Shown: positions 17,103 to 25,976 of the stretch, piece after piece
Numbering within the stretch: the stretch's first letter is position 1
Layout: every line of letters starts with the position of its first letter
Assembly (NCBI GenBank): GCA_963746255.1
Contig: CAVVAJ010000007.1
Location: 806,001 to 870,000, forward strand
Reading direction: 5' to 3'
From: DAOVXM01 sp963746255
Lineage (GTDB): Bacteria > Chloroflexota > Anaerolineae > Anaerolineales > UBA4823
DNA length: 64,000 nt
Notes under the pieces: generated by a model
What the model was told of the DNA's origin: nothing
The model's database searches: none
The model's input: only the letters and a program-made list of their open reading frames with translations
Made by a program: the position numbers and the translations under genes

Positions 17103-17346
17103 TCATTCACACGACATTCTGTTCTTCGATGATTTACGCTTTGCGAGCATCCAGCAGGTGGTGCTTTCATCTTCTATAGATGTTAGCTGTTCACATTTTG
17201 TACATGGGTGTAATTCGACCTCGTCCAGGGTTGGGGTGTTGTCCAGCTACGATTTGTTGAGAACCAATCCTAAATCTATTGCCTTGAGAAACGTCATATA
17301 AAAAGTTGACTTCGCTCCTCCTCGTTCCTTCTCCAGTTTGCGGCCT
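17103..17346 (-). pseudogene. Decayed C-terminal remnant, possibly TtuA-like
   Basis: Immediately downstream of the MoaD/ThiS-like gene, one minus-strand frame encodes about 80 residues, interrupted by one in-frame TAG at 17249-17247. It has no start of its own. The first part includes KLEKERGGAKSTFYMTFLKA. The part after the stop includes VELHPCTKCEQLT and a further TTC. A Gly-x-Lys-x-x-Phe stretch followed by a CxxC pair next to Gln-Leu-Thr resembles the C-terminal end of TtuA-type tRNA 2-thiolation proteins, whose partner is a ThiS-like carrier. The identification is tentative. Most of the expected protein is absent, so this would be a deletion remnant. Confidence 0.35.
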
Positions 17347-17580
17347 CTAGCCGTCTGAGATAACCGGAATTAGTTTGATTACATCTCCATCCCGCACGAT
17401 GACTTTTTCGGAAACGACTTCGCCAGCCAGTGTGGGTATGACGGATTCTCTGGGGATATTCAGAGTTTCTAAAGTTGTATCCTCTGCCATACCTTCTTTC
17501 ACTAGAAATTCATCTTTACGGAAAATGATTTTGGCGTCACACAATACTCCCGGCATCAGAATTATAATAATTGGCTGCAA
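17347..17580 (-). CDS. MoaD/ThiS-like ubiquitin-fold sulfur carrier protein
   Basis: Small protein of up to 77 residues; the true start may be internal, as the first 12 residues are hydrophobic and the frame has several ATGs. The C-terminal half (LAGEVVSEKVIVRDGDVIKLIPVISDG) matches the beta-grasp end of MoaD/ThiS carriers. These proteins need a C-terminal Gly-Gly for adenylation and thiocarboxylation; here the chain ends Asp-Gly. The carrier may therefore be inactive, divergent or read with an error at the last codons. Its downstream neighbour looks like a broken TtuA-like partner. yjbQ is divergent upstream. Confidence 0.7.
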   Translation of the reverse strand: MQPIIIILMPGVLCDAKIIFRKDEFLVKEGMAEDTTLETLNIPRESVIPTLAGEVVSEKVIVRDGDVIKLIPVISDG

Positions 17581-17661
17581 CTAGATTGCGGTGTATCCAC
17601 TTGAGTCCGACCAAGTATCGCCTGGATAAAATATAATACTTTTTTACCGTGAAGAAATTTC

Positions 17662-17681
17662 CACCGGTTAATTGACCGGTG
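17662..17681. promoter_or_regulatory. Palindrome in divergent MoaD-like/yjbQ region
   Basis: CACCGGT (17662-17668) and ACCGGTG (17675-17681) are perfect inverted 7-mers separated by TAATTG. It lies between the divergent starts of the MoaD/ThiS-like gene and yjbQ, 13 bases upstream of the yjbQ -35 hexamer. The position suits an operator; no regulator is encoded nearby. Confidence 0.4.
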
Positions 17682-17694
17682 ATCATAAGAATCA

Positions 17695-17723
17695 TTGGCA
17701 TCATTCACTTTGACACATATAAT
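17695..17723 (+). promoter_or_regulatory. Sigma-70-type promoter for yjbQ
   Basis: TTGGCA (17695-17700), a 17-bp spacer and TATAAT (17718-17723). A TTGACA also occurs inside the spacer, but too close to the -10 to act with it. The yjbQ start codon lies 79 bases downstream. Confidence 0.68.
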
Positions 17724-17802
17724 CAAGGGGTAATGATTTATTCGCCTTGTCGTGTAGCATATCGTCCAAGATGGTTTTGAGAATTGTGCAGCGAGGTATT
17801 AG

Positions 17803-18222
17803 ATGTCTGTAATTTCTGGCTCAATTAAATTGAGTACGCGTGGTGATGCCGATATCCAGGATATCACCCGTGAAGTAGCCCGTATGGTCTTGAACAGCGA
17901 ACTTACCGATGGGATTGTCACATTGTTCTGCCCATCAGCTACAAGTGCCCTGACCACGATAGAGTATGAATCAGGCTGTCTTAGTGATTTACGCCGTTTG
18001 TTTGATGAAGTCGTGGCTCCCAACCGGAATTATGCCCATAACGCGCGTTGGGGGGATGGAAACGGTCATAGCCATGTACGCGCTGCCCTGCTAGGCCCAT
18101 CACTCACCGTCCCATTTGTTCAGAAAACACTTACCTTAGGCACATGGCAGCAGATCATCTTTGTCGATTTCGATAATCGATCACGCCGCAGAGAATTGAT
18201 TGTTCAGCTCATTGGAGAATGA
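17803..18222 (+). CDS. yjbQ: YjbQ/UPF0047 family protein (secondary thiamine-phosphate synthase-like)
   Basis: Protein of 139 residues, the usual length of the family. Family signatures include VTLFCPSATSALTTIEYESG, NYAHNARWGDGNGHSHVRAALLGPS and LTLGTWQQIIFVDFDNRSRRRELIVQL. The conserved His and Cys residues cluster in the presumed active site. Family members complement thiamine-phosphate synthase mutants weakly, but the real role is unresolved. GAGG precedes the ATG. It converges on the next gene with only 12 bases between the stop codons. Confidence 0.92.
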   Translation: MSVISGSIKLSTRGDADIQDITREVARMVLNSELTDGIVTLFCPSATSALTTIEYESGCLSDLRRLFDEVVAPNRNYAHNARWGDGNGHSHVRAALLGPSLTVPFVQKTLTLGTWQQIIFVDFDNRSRRRELIVQLIGE

Positions 18223-18234
18223 TAAGCAGTTGAT

Positions 18235-19176
18235 TTAATGATTTGCATCAAGCGTGGCGTAAATCCCTAAATGATTGCCAACTGGACGCTGTCGAAGCGG
18301 GATATTTTGATGGATTGGGGAGTTTATTGGATTTGAGAGACCGGTGGCACCAGCCTTTACTAGGGTGCTGGACCCGCCGCCGTCCATGTTCATCCCAAAG
18401 TGCCCACCTTTTGAAATAATAATTTCTGCTAATTCTGATAATGTGGCACCTTGGCTGTAATTCGGCTGGCGGCCATCTACCACAATAATGATCAATCTGC
18501 GTCCAGCTTTATCTAAAGCCAGGGCAGTTCGTGGCTGTGGAATGTCGCCTTCAATCACGCTGGCTTCGGTTGAGTTTATGACTGATTTGCCTTGCACGAC
18601 GAGCATTAGGTTCCCGGATATGGCGTTATGGATCCTGCCGATTGGTGAATTGAATCGAGCTTTGTTGGTGGGTGAAATGAATAATGTTGGCTCATCATCG
18701 GTTTCTTGTGAATAGATTTCGCCCTTTGAAGCAGCGAATCCGATCGGTGCCACTGGGTCCCCTTTGTGCGGGTAGTAGCTGAAGAATCCTTGTGAATACC
18801 AAGGTTCGAATCCATCTCCATTCACAGCAATCTGTAGGTCGAATTCACTTAAGAATTGTGAAGTTGTCCGCGCTCTCAGAGGATGGGTCTCCTCTGCATC
18901 TCCAGGGGTAACCAAGAAACTTATCCCTGGTACCTTGGTATCAATCGTCACGGTATGGATAACCATCGGTCGCGGCTCTGAACGCACTTCCCGCTCATAG
19001 GTTATGCCCTCATATAACGTTTGTTTTACCGGTTTTGGCTGAGGGCGCAGTTGAACCCACATCCATGCAAGACTTAACAAACATATCGGGATTAGTGCAA
19101 GTGTTAATGCGCTGCAACCAAACAACCAACAGCTGGACTTGCGTTTTCGCGCCGAACGATCAGTAGGAGAACTCAT
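18235..19176 (-). CDS. Phosphodiester glycosidase (NAGPA-like) domain protein
   Basis: Membrane-anchored protein of 313 residues. A signal anchor at residues about 15-42 (CWLFGCSALTLALIPICLLS) is followed by an extracytoplasmic domain of the NAGPA/phosphodiester glycosidase family. The family hallmark FGMNMDGGGSSTLV is near residue 260, preceded by PRTALALDKAGRRLIIIVVDGR. The prototype removes GlcNAc from phosphodiesters; bacterial members are thought to act on envelope or exopolysaccharide linkages. The substrate here is unknown. It shares its strand with the WD40 lipoprotein upstream. Confidence 0.88.
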   Translation of the reverse strand: MSSPTDRSARKRKSSCWLFGCSALTLALIPICLLSLAWMWVQLRPQPKPVKQTLYEGITYEREVRSEPRPMVIHTVTIDTKVPGISFLVTPGDAEETHPLRARTTSQFLSEFDLQIAVNGDGFEPWYSQGFFSYYPHKGDPVAPIGFAASKGEIYSQETDDEPTLFISPTNKARFNSPIGRIHNAISGNLMLVVQGKSVINSTEASVIEGDIPQPRTALALDKAGRRLIIIVVDGRQPNYSQGATLSELAEIIISKGGHFGMNMDGGGSSTLVKAGATGLSNPINSPIHQNIPLRQRPVGNHLGIYATLDANH

Positions 19177-19255
19177 AGCAGGGTAAGAACTCTACCTAAG
19201 AGGGAAGGATTGTAAAGGAACCAAGACTTTATACACATCTGGGGGAACGCATTGT

Positions 19256-20644
19256 TTATTCTAAGTCCGTGATATCCCAAAGCCGCAAAGTGGTGTCGCT
19301 GGATGCCGATGCTAGCAGAGAACCATCGGGGGAAAATTGGATGCTGTTAACTGGACCAGAGTGGCCGGATAATATTTCCGTTGGGTGTGGGCTGAAATCG
19401 CCTTGTTCATTCATTCTGCGTAGGTGAATGGCATTATCTGCCCCAGCACTGGCTATAAACTCACCTTGGGGCGAGAAAGCGACACTCAGTACAGCCGCAG
19501 TGTGACCAGTAAAAGTTTTTATCTTTTCGCCATTTCGAAAATCCCATAACCTCACCCGACCGTCATCAGAGCCAGTGATCAAAGAGCTCCCATCCGGAGA
19601 GAAAGCTACACTGTTAATTGCCGATTTTGTATCTTGAAATTGTTGGATCCATATTTGCTTTTCTAAATCCCAAACACGAACTTTTCCGTCGGACTCGCCC
19701 CAAGCCACCATTTTGCCGTCTGGTGAGAATGCGATTGCCAGCCCACGAGCCATGCCTTCGTCAATGAGCCTGACAACACTGCCAGATGCAACGCGCCATA
19801 TGCGCACTGTGAAATCATCTGATGCAGATGCCAGGTACAAGCCATCTGGCGAGAAAGCGATATCATTAATCCAGCCGGCATGTCCTTCTAACGTACCCTG
19901 AAGATTGCCGTTCGAGACCTGCCAGATGCGGATCAGACCATCATCGGAGCCAGTGGCAATCGATACCCCGTTTGGTGCAAATGATACTGTCAATATGGGG
20001 AAAGGATGCCCTTCCATTGTGCGCAGCAGCCCGGGTTGCCTTGTTCGCCAGAGACGTAGTGTGTTATCAACCGAACCGGAGGCCAATAGCCCTCCATCAG
20101 GTGCAAAATCGACATCCCAGATTTTCCCAGTATGTCCGATCAACTCGACAGATTCTTCGATCATAATTGGATTGGGAGCTGTGGTAGGGTAGCAATCTAC
20201 CGGTTGGGTAGGTTTAGTTAATCTTTTTTCTATATCGTTGTTGTTTTCATCAGCTTCTAGGACTGTGTTTTCTGCATCTACAGTGATCTTGACATACGCG
20301 GCGAAACCCGGCAGGGATAAGGTCACTTTACTATCAGCGGCTAACTCTTCTACAACAAGCTGCCCTTCATTGTATGCAATTACAAACGCTCCAGCAGGTC
20401 CACTGCCTGTATTTTGTATAACCACGGACAAAGATAAATCCGTCTCTTCTTCATAGCAGACCTCTCCCTCAGGTGGACTAACTTCCAAGGAGATGACCTC
20501 AAGATCAGGCAGGGGTATAGGAGTACTCGTTGGGTGTGGGGAAGGGAGTGCTGTTAACGTGGGCAGTGTCCAGTTGTTTTGTAGCCCGCAACCGGTAATT
20601 GATAATAATGTGAATAGAAGTGCTAAATACTTTGCTGAAGACAT
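19256..20644 (-). CDS. CARDB/WD40-repeat lipoprotein
   Basis: Secreted lipoprotein of 462 residues. The signal ends in LLSITGC (lipobox Cys near residue 19). A CARDB-type Ig-like adhesion domain (about residues 50-145, ISLEVSPPEGEVCYEEETDLSLSVVIQNTG) is followed by seven WD40 units forming one beta-propeller. Each unit begins with a GH-type turn and ends in (L/V)W, as in GHTGKIWDVDFAPDGGLLASGS. Propellers usually bind proteins or glycans. Pairing one with an Ig-like domain on a lipid anchor suggests a surface-exposed binding protein, which is inference. Confidence 0.87.
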   Translation of the reverse strand: MSSAKYLALLFTLLSITGCGLQNNWTLPTLTALPSPHPTSTPIPLPDLEVISLEVSPPEGEVCYEEETDLSLSVVIQNTGSGPAGAFVIAYNEGQLVVEELAADSKVTLSLPGFAAYVKITVDAENTVLEADENNNDIEKRLTKPTQPVDCYPTTAPNPIMIEESVELIGHTGKIWDVDFAPDGGLLASGSVDNTLRLWRTRQPGLLRTMEGHPFPILTVSFAPNGVSIATGSDDGLIRIWQVSNGNLQGTLEGHAGWINDIAFSPDGLYLASASDDFTVRIWRVASGSVVRLIDEGMARGLAIAFSPDGKMVAWGESDGKVRVWDLEKQIWIQQFQDTKSAINSVAFSPDGSSLITGSDDGRVRLWDFRNGEKIKTFTGHTAAVLSVAFSPQGEFIASAGADNAIHLRRMNEQGDFSPHPTEILSGHSGPVNSIQFSPDGSLLASASSDTTLRLWDITDLE

Positions 20645-20774
20645 ATTTAGATGCCGCGATTAGGAAATTCATCCCGCTTATTATCCAAAACATGAATACT
20701 GCTGTCCCTTGATTTCTGATACATAAACAATTCCATGGACAATAGAATAGGTTTATACAAAAATAGATAAAACA

Positions 20775-21671
20775 CTAAACGCTCAGCTTTATCTCATCGG
20801 TATGCATCGCTTTGAACGCAGTTATCGATACTTCAAGCATATCCATGCTCGGTTCGCGTGTCGTCAAATGCTGCAAAGCCAGATTGGGTTTAACCATCCA
20901 TCTGACTGCCGGAGATTCGATATGGTTTGCTGTCCAGCGGATATACTCGTAAGCAATACCAGCAAGAATGGGGATGAACAGGACTCGGCTGATTAATCGG
21001 GCTGCCATTGGCATCGGTCCGAGTAGGGAAAATACCAAAACCGAGAGTAGAACTAAGGTCAACAAGAATGCTGTTCCGCAGCGGGGGTGTTCTATAGAAT
21101 ATGCCGCCACATTATCTGGCGTCAGCTCAGCCCCGTCTTCAAATGCATTGATTGTTTTGTGTTCCGCACCATGGTAGGCAAACACCCTTTTGATATCGGG
21201 CATAAACCCAACTGCCCAGATATATCCGATCAGGAGCAGCAAGCGTAACAATCCTTCGAGCAAGTTGCCCGTCCAGCTGCTCCAGCCGAGGAAGCGTTCT
21301 GCTAATTGGCCGATCACCGCAGGTGCTAAGAAGAAAAAACCGATCCCGAAAAGAAGTGCGATCCCAAGGGTGAGATAGAGGGCAGGTCCTTCCAGTTTCT
21401 CATCTTCATCGGTTTGAACGTTTGCCGAGATGGTCAGGGCACGGATCCCAAGACCGAGTGCATCCCAGAGCAGGATGAGTCCGCGCAGGAAGGGTATTGT
21501 CGTTACCTTAGATTTATAGATGCCGGCCAGCTTCTCGGAATGGACAACGATTTCGTTGTCTGGTGCTCGCATTGCGATGGCCACTGATTGTTTGCCGCGC
21601 ATCATCACCCCTTCGATCACCGCTTGGCCTCCATAAGTGGGAAGTTTCAGTTCACCCATACCGCTCTCCAC
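20775..21671 (-). CDS. DUF1385 (YqhQ-like) membrane protein
   Basis: Membrane protein of 298 residues. The N-terminus YGGQAVIEGVMMRGKQSVAIAMR is the DUF1385 signature. The AYHGAEHKTINAFE motif (near residue 170) carries conserved His/Glu residues that may bind metal, and HPRCGTAFLLTLVLLS is also conserved. Four to five membrane helices are apparent. The family is widespread in Firmicutes and Chloroflexi as YqhQ, with no proven enzymatic role. It lies just downstream of the M20 peptidase gene, about 34 bases away on the same strand. Confidence 0.9.
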   Translation of the reverse strand: MESGMGELKLPTYGGQAVIEGVMMRGKQSVAIAMRAPDNEIVVHSEKLAGIYKSKVTTIPFLRGLILLWDALGLGIRALTISANVQTDEDEKLEGPALYLTLGIALLFGIGFFFLAPAVIGQLAERFLGWSSWTGNLLEGLLRLLLLIGYIWAVGFMPDIKRVFAYHGAEHKTINAFEDGAELTPDNVAAYSIEHPRCGTAFLLTLVLLSVLVFSLLGPMPMAARLISRVLFIPILAGIAYEYIRWTANHIESPAVRWMVKPNLALQHLTTREPSMDMLEVSITAFKAMHTDEIKLSV

Positions 21672-21704
21672 GTCTTCTTTATTATCGGACTCATTATGAT
21701 CCTT

Positions 21705-23075
21705 CTATAGATTGTAGATATAGTGAATTATCGTTTCAATACCTTTATACCAGGTCGGTAAATGGAGCTTCTCGTTTGGTGCATGTAGGTTATCACCCGG
21801 CAGTGAAAAGCCGATATTGACAGTGTCTACCCCTAAATGCTTCTGCATATAAGCTACAGCTGGAACTGTTCCACCTTCACGCCGAAACACTGGGCGTACT
21901 TTCCATACAGTTTCCATCGCTTTGATCATCGCTTCCATGCTGTGAGAATGTCGATCAGTAATCGCACTCGGCCCGCTTGAGATCATCTTGACGTCATAAG
22001 TCACGGTATCAGGGACATTTTCCTCCAGATATTGCTGGATCTGATTGAAAACATCTTCTGCTTTTTGATCTGCTACCAATCGGCATGAAATTTTCGCCAT
22101 CGCCTTCGCAGGGAGCACTGTCTTTGGACCTTCCCCGGTAAAACCGGTCAGTAAACCATTAACCTCCAGCGTCGGTCTTCCGGTCGCTCGTTCGAGTGGG
22201 GTGTAGCTGCTTTCCCCCCACAGTTTGGAGACCCCCGATTCTTGCAGGTAGAAATCTTCTCCAATCGGTAAGCGTGCCAATTCATCCCGCTCCTCTTGGT
22301 CGAGTGGACGTACTTGGTCGTAGAAACCGGGTAATGTGACGCGCCCATCGTCATCATGCATTCCTGCAACCAGTTCGCAGAGTGCTTGCCCTGGGTTATG
22401 GATGACACCACCGAAAGAGCCAGAATGGAGGTCGTGATCTGGTCCGTCGATATGAATTTCGAAATAAGCCAAACCTCTTAGGGCATAGGTGATCGTCGGC
22501 AGGTTCGATTTGATCATACCGGTATCAGGGTTTAAACAGATATCACAGGCCAACAAGGTTTGGTGAGTCGAAATGAACTCTTCCAAGTTTGTTGATCCAA
22601 TCTCTTCTTCACCTTCAAATATGAATTTAAAGTTTATTGGCAGCTCGTCCGTTTTGTTGATGGATTCAATGGCATTCAAGGCAGCCATTGCTTGTCCTTT
22701 CATATCCGTCGCGCCGCGTGCGTATAAATACTCCCCACGCACCTCGGGATCGAAAGGTCCGCTCTCCCATAAATCCAGGGGGTCAACGGGCTGGACATCA
22801 TAATGACCATAAACTAGCACAGTTGGGCGGACTTTGTCCACTGGTTGGCTTTGTGCAAACACAATTGGATGTCCAGCGGTTGGAAATATCTCGATATTTA
22901 CCATCCCAAGAAGATTCAATTTCTCAGCCAACCATTCAGCGGCACACACCATCTCAGCCTTATATTCAGATATCGTAGAAATGGATGGTATCTTCAAAAA
23001 ATCTTTCAGTTCGCTGATGAATGCACCCTCTCGTTGCTGCAAATAATTAAGTGCTTCGGATCGCCGGTCAATCAT
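21705..23075 (-). CDS. M20 family metallopeptidase (dipeptidase)
   Basis: Di-zinc peptidase of 456 residues. Zinc-ligand motifs in order: VLVYGHYDVQP (His near residue 92), RGATDMKGQ (bridging Asp) and FEGEEEIGS (catalytic and ligand Glu pair). A dimerisation domain near residues 205-370 contains GPDHDLHSGSFGG, and a C-terminal HAPNEK carries the last His ligand. The order and length fit the M20 dipeptidase/CNDP type that acts on dipeptides or amino-acyl amides in the cytoplasm. Confidence in the family is high; the exact substrate is unknown. Confidence 0.92.
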   Translation of the reverse strand: MIDRRSEALNYLQQREGAFISELKDFLKIPSISTISEYKAEMVCAAEWLAEKLNLLGMVNIEIFPTAGHPIVFAQSQPVDKVRPTVLVYGHYDVQPVDPLDLWESGPFDPEVRGEYLYARGATDMKGQAMAALNAIESINKTDELPINFKFIFEGEEEIGSTNLEEFISTHQTLLACDICLNPDTGMIKSNLPTITYALRGLAYFEIHIDGPDHDLHSGSFGGVIHNPGQALCELVAGMHDDDGRVTLPGFYDQVRPLDQEERDELARLPIGEDFYLQESGVSKLWGESSYTPLERATGRPTLEVNGLLTGFTGEGPKTVLPAKAMAKISCRLVADQKAEDVFNQIQQYLEENVPDTVTYDVKMISSGPSAITDRHSHSMEAMIKAMETVWKVRPVFRREGGTVPAVAYMQKHLGVDTVNIGFSLPGDNLHAPNEKLHLPTWYKGIETIIHYIYNL

Positions 23076-23272
23076 GCATTGCTCCTTTTTAGGGTGTCTC
23101 TATTAGACGCGGTTGGTGTTTTGATCTGTATACTAGATGCAGATTATACCCTTCCCACTTGCCCAAGGTATTAATGTGAGCTAAGAGCCTTTTTTCAGAG
23201 CCGTGTCCCTGCTCTCTACCCAAAGCGTTGAATTAGCCGAAGGACTAGCCGGCTGGGTGTTACAATTCATTT

Positions 23273-24100
23273 ATGCCGCAGGAGCGTCTTGATGTACTCA
23301 TGTTTAAATCCGGTTTAGTGGAAAGCCGGTCTTTGGCACAAAGATTTATTATGGCGGGACAAGTTCGTGTGAATGGTGAGATCGTTAGTAAACCCGGGAC
23401 TAAAGTATCCATAGACGCCATACTGCATATCGATTTTGGTCCCCGTTATGTGTCTCGGGGCGGCGAAAAGCTCGCTGCAGGATTAGAGCAGTTCTCACTG
23501 GATGTTGAAGGATTGATCTGTGCGGATGTTGGTGCATCAACTGGTGGCTTCACGGATTGTCTGCTTCAGCATGGCGCCACAAAAGTGTATGCCATCGATG
23601 TGGGCAAAGGTATTCTCCATTGGAAAGTTCGCCAAGACCCGCGTGTTGTAGTTATGGAGCAAACCAATGCTCGTTATGTCTCCAATCTACCCGAACCTAT
23701 TGACTTAGCGACGGTCGATGCCTCTTTTATCTCCCTGAAAATTCTCTTGCCTGTGATCCGGAATTGGCTTTTCTCGCCAACCGAACATGCTCAACAGGAT
23801 CAGCAAACGGGAGCAGTTCGTTATGGACGGGTAGTTGCTCTGGTTAAACCACAGTATGAAGCCGGAAAAGAGATCGCAGATCGTGGTAAAGGGGTTGTTC
23901 GGGATCCAGCTGTGCACCATCAGGTGTTGGCTGATGTGCTGGACTTCGCCCGCCAGCTTGGTTTTGGTATCCGGGGATTAATCCGCTCGCCGCTTCTCGG
24001 ACCTAAAGGAAATATCGAATTCCTTGCTTGGCTGCAGATACCGTACAAGGCTGTTGACTCGATTGAGCTGATGATATCTCGCGCCCTTAAATCAGATTGA
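23273..24100 (+). CDS. tlyA: TlyA-family rRNA (cytidine-2'-O)-methyltransferase
   Basis: RNA methyltransferase of 275 residues. An N-terminal S4 RNA-binding domain (about residues 1-60, with RLDVLMFKSGLVESRSLAQRF) is joined to an FtsJ-type Rossmann domain. SAM-site residues ADVGASTGGFTDCLLQHGA lie at about 83-101 and the ATVDASFISLK strand near 143. TlyA methylates 2'-OH groups of 16S and 23S rRNA cytidines in mycobacteria. The gene lies 76 bases before lepA on the same strand, linking two ribosome-related functions. Confidence 0.92.
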   Translation: MPQERLDVLMFKSGLVESRSLAQRFIMAGQVRVNGEIVSKPGTKVSIDAILHIDFGPRYVSRGGEKLAAGLEQFSLDVEGLICADVGASTGGFTDCLLQHGATKVYAIDVGKGILHWKVRQDPRVVVMEQTNARYVSNLPEPIDLATVDASFISLKILLPVIRNWLFSPTEHAQQDQQTGAVRYGRVVALVKPQYEAGKEIADRGKGVVRDPAVHHQVLADVLDFARQLGFGIRGLIRSPLLGPKGNIEFLAWLQIPYKAVDSIELMISRALKSD

Positions 24101-24176
24101 TAAGAATCCCTAACTTTGTCATATCTTCTTAAAGACGGGTCATTTCCTGAATTAATCAGTTATACTTTTTCCGCTG

Positions 24177-25976
24177 ATGACTGAACATATACGAAATTTC
24201 TGCATAATTGCACATATTGATCACGGCAAATCCACCTTGGCCGATCGACTGCTCCAAATTACTGGCACAGTAGATCCGCGCCAGATGATGGATCAAGTCT
24301 TAGACAGTATGGACTTGGAGCGTGAGAAGGGTGTAACCATTAAAGCTTCTGCTGTCCGGATGAAGTATCAAGCCCGCGATGGTATCGAGTATGAATTGAA
24401 TTTGATCGATACACCCGGTCATGTAGACTTTGGTTATGAGGTCTCCCGCGCTCTCGCAGCGTGTGAAGGTGCGATCCTTGTCGTAGATGCAACTCAAGGT
24501 ATCGAAGCGCAGACAATCGCCAATCTCTATATGGCATTAGACGCTAATTTGGAGATTATCCCTATTATCAATAAGATTGACTTGCCATCTGCTCGAGCAG
24601 CAGAAGTCGCAGAAGAGATCAGCAGCTTTTTGGGGATCCCAGCTGAACAGATTATTCATGTTTCTGCTAAAGAGGGCATGAACATTGAGAGTGTGTTGGA
24701 GGCAATCATCAAGTTGATTCCCCCGCCTTCCGGTGATATCAGAGCACCCCTCCGGGCACTAGTATTCGATTCCCACTACGATTCTTACAAAGGCGTTGTT
24801 GCTTATGTGCGCATCATAGATGGTGAGGTTGTGGCTTCGGATACCTGCCAGTTCATGGCTAGCACCGCGAAATTAAAGCCGGTTGAAGTGGGTATCTTTG
24901 CACCAGATTTGATACCAGTACAGAAGCTAGCTACTGGCGAAGTTGGTTATATTGCGACTGGCTTGAAATCAGTACGCGATTGCCGGGTGGGGGATACCAT
25001 TACCCTGGCAGGTGTTCCTGCCCAGAAGCCATTGCCCGGGTATCTTAAAGTAAAGCCCATGGTCTTCGCTGGGATTTACCCTGTTGAGGGGGAAGATTAT
25101 GGCGAACTAAAAGATGCTCTGGAAAAACTACAACTCAATGATGCTGCTTTGTTCTATGAACCAGAGACTTCCCAGGCCTTAAACTTTGGCTTTCGCTGTG
25201 GATTTCTGGGCATGTTTCACATGGAGATCATTCAGGAACGCTTGGAACGAGAATACGATTTAGACATCATCGCGACTGCACCATCGGTCGAGTACGAAGT
25301 CGTGCTGCTTGATGGAACGATCATACGGATCGACTCTCCGGCGGACCTTCCTGAAGAGGCCCAAATCCAGGAGATCCGCGAACCCTGGATGCGAATTCAA
25401 ATCTATACCCCCACCGATTATTATGGCACGGTCATGGATTTGACTACGAAGAGGCGGGGCATTTTTGTCGATCAGGAATATCCTGCCTCGAATCGAGTTC
25501 AGCTCAATTACGAAATCCCGCTTTCCGAATTGATCGTAGATTTTTTTGACCAGTTGAAATCGCGCACCCGCGGTTATGCTTCTCTGGATTACCAGTTTGC
25601 TGAATATCGCCCTGATGATTTGGTTAAGCTGCAAATCATGGTTAATGGTGATCCGGTGGACGCCTTGGCTACCATTGTCCACCGTGATGATGCCTACCAC
25701 AAAGGGCAGGTAATCATCTCAAAGTTGAAAGATATCATTCCCAGGCAGTTGTTCGTTGTCCCAATCCAAGCTTATGCAAGTGGGCGGGTGATTTCACGGG
25801 CGAATGTCAAAGCATTGCGTAAGGATGTCCTAGCTAAGTGTTATGGTGGTGATATTTCCCGAAAAAGAAAATTACTCGAAAAACAGAAACGCGGTAAGAA
25901 GCGAATGAAAATGGTGGGAAATGTTGAGATACCTCAAGAAGCATTCTTGGCGGTTTTAAAATATGGGGATAGCTGA
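24177..25976 (+). CDS. lepA: Elongation factor 4 (LepA)
   Basis: Ribosome-associated GTPase of 599 residues, the normal length for EF4. G1 is AHIDHGKST at residues 12-20, G3 DTPGH at 78-82 and G4 NKID at 132-135. Domain II, two EF-G-like domains and the LepA-specific C-terminal domain follow (FVVPIQAYASGRVISRANVKAL...LLEKQKRGKKRMKMVG), which is diagnostic. It acts on stalled or initiating ribosomes under stress. The following membrane protein gene overlaps its end by 14 bases, so the two are likely co-translated. Confidence 0.97.
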   Translation: MTEHIRNFCIIAHIDHGKSTLADRLLQITGTVDPRQMMDQVLDSMDLEREKGVTIKASAVRMKYQARDGIEYELNLIDTPGHVDFGYEVSRALAACEGAILVVDATQGIEAQTIANLYMALDANLEIIPIINKIDLPSARAAEVAEEISSFLGIPAEQIIHVSAKEGMNIESVLEAIIKLIPPPSGDIRAPLRALVFDSHYDSYKGVVAYVRIIDGEVVASDTCQFMASTAKLKPVEVGIFAPDLIPVQKLATGEVGYIATGLKSVRDCRVGDTITLAGVPAQKPLPGYLKVKPMVFAGIYPVEGEDYGELKDALEKLQLNDAALFYEPETSQALNFGFRCGFLGMFHMEIIQERLEREYDLDIIATAPSVEYEVVLLDGTIIRIDSPADLPEEAQIQEIREPWMRIQIYTPTDYYGTVMDLTTKRRGIFVDQEYPASNRVQLNYEIPLSELIVDFFDQLKSRTRGYASLDYQFAEYRPDDLVKLQIMVNGDPVDALATIVHRDDAYHKGQVIISKLKDIIPRQLFVVPIQAYASGRVISRANVKALRKDVLAKCYGGDISRKRKLLEKQKRGKKRMKMVGNVEIPQEAFLAVLKYGDS

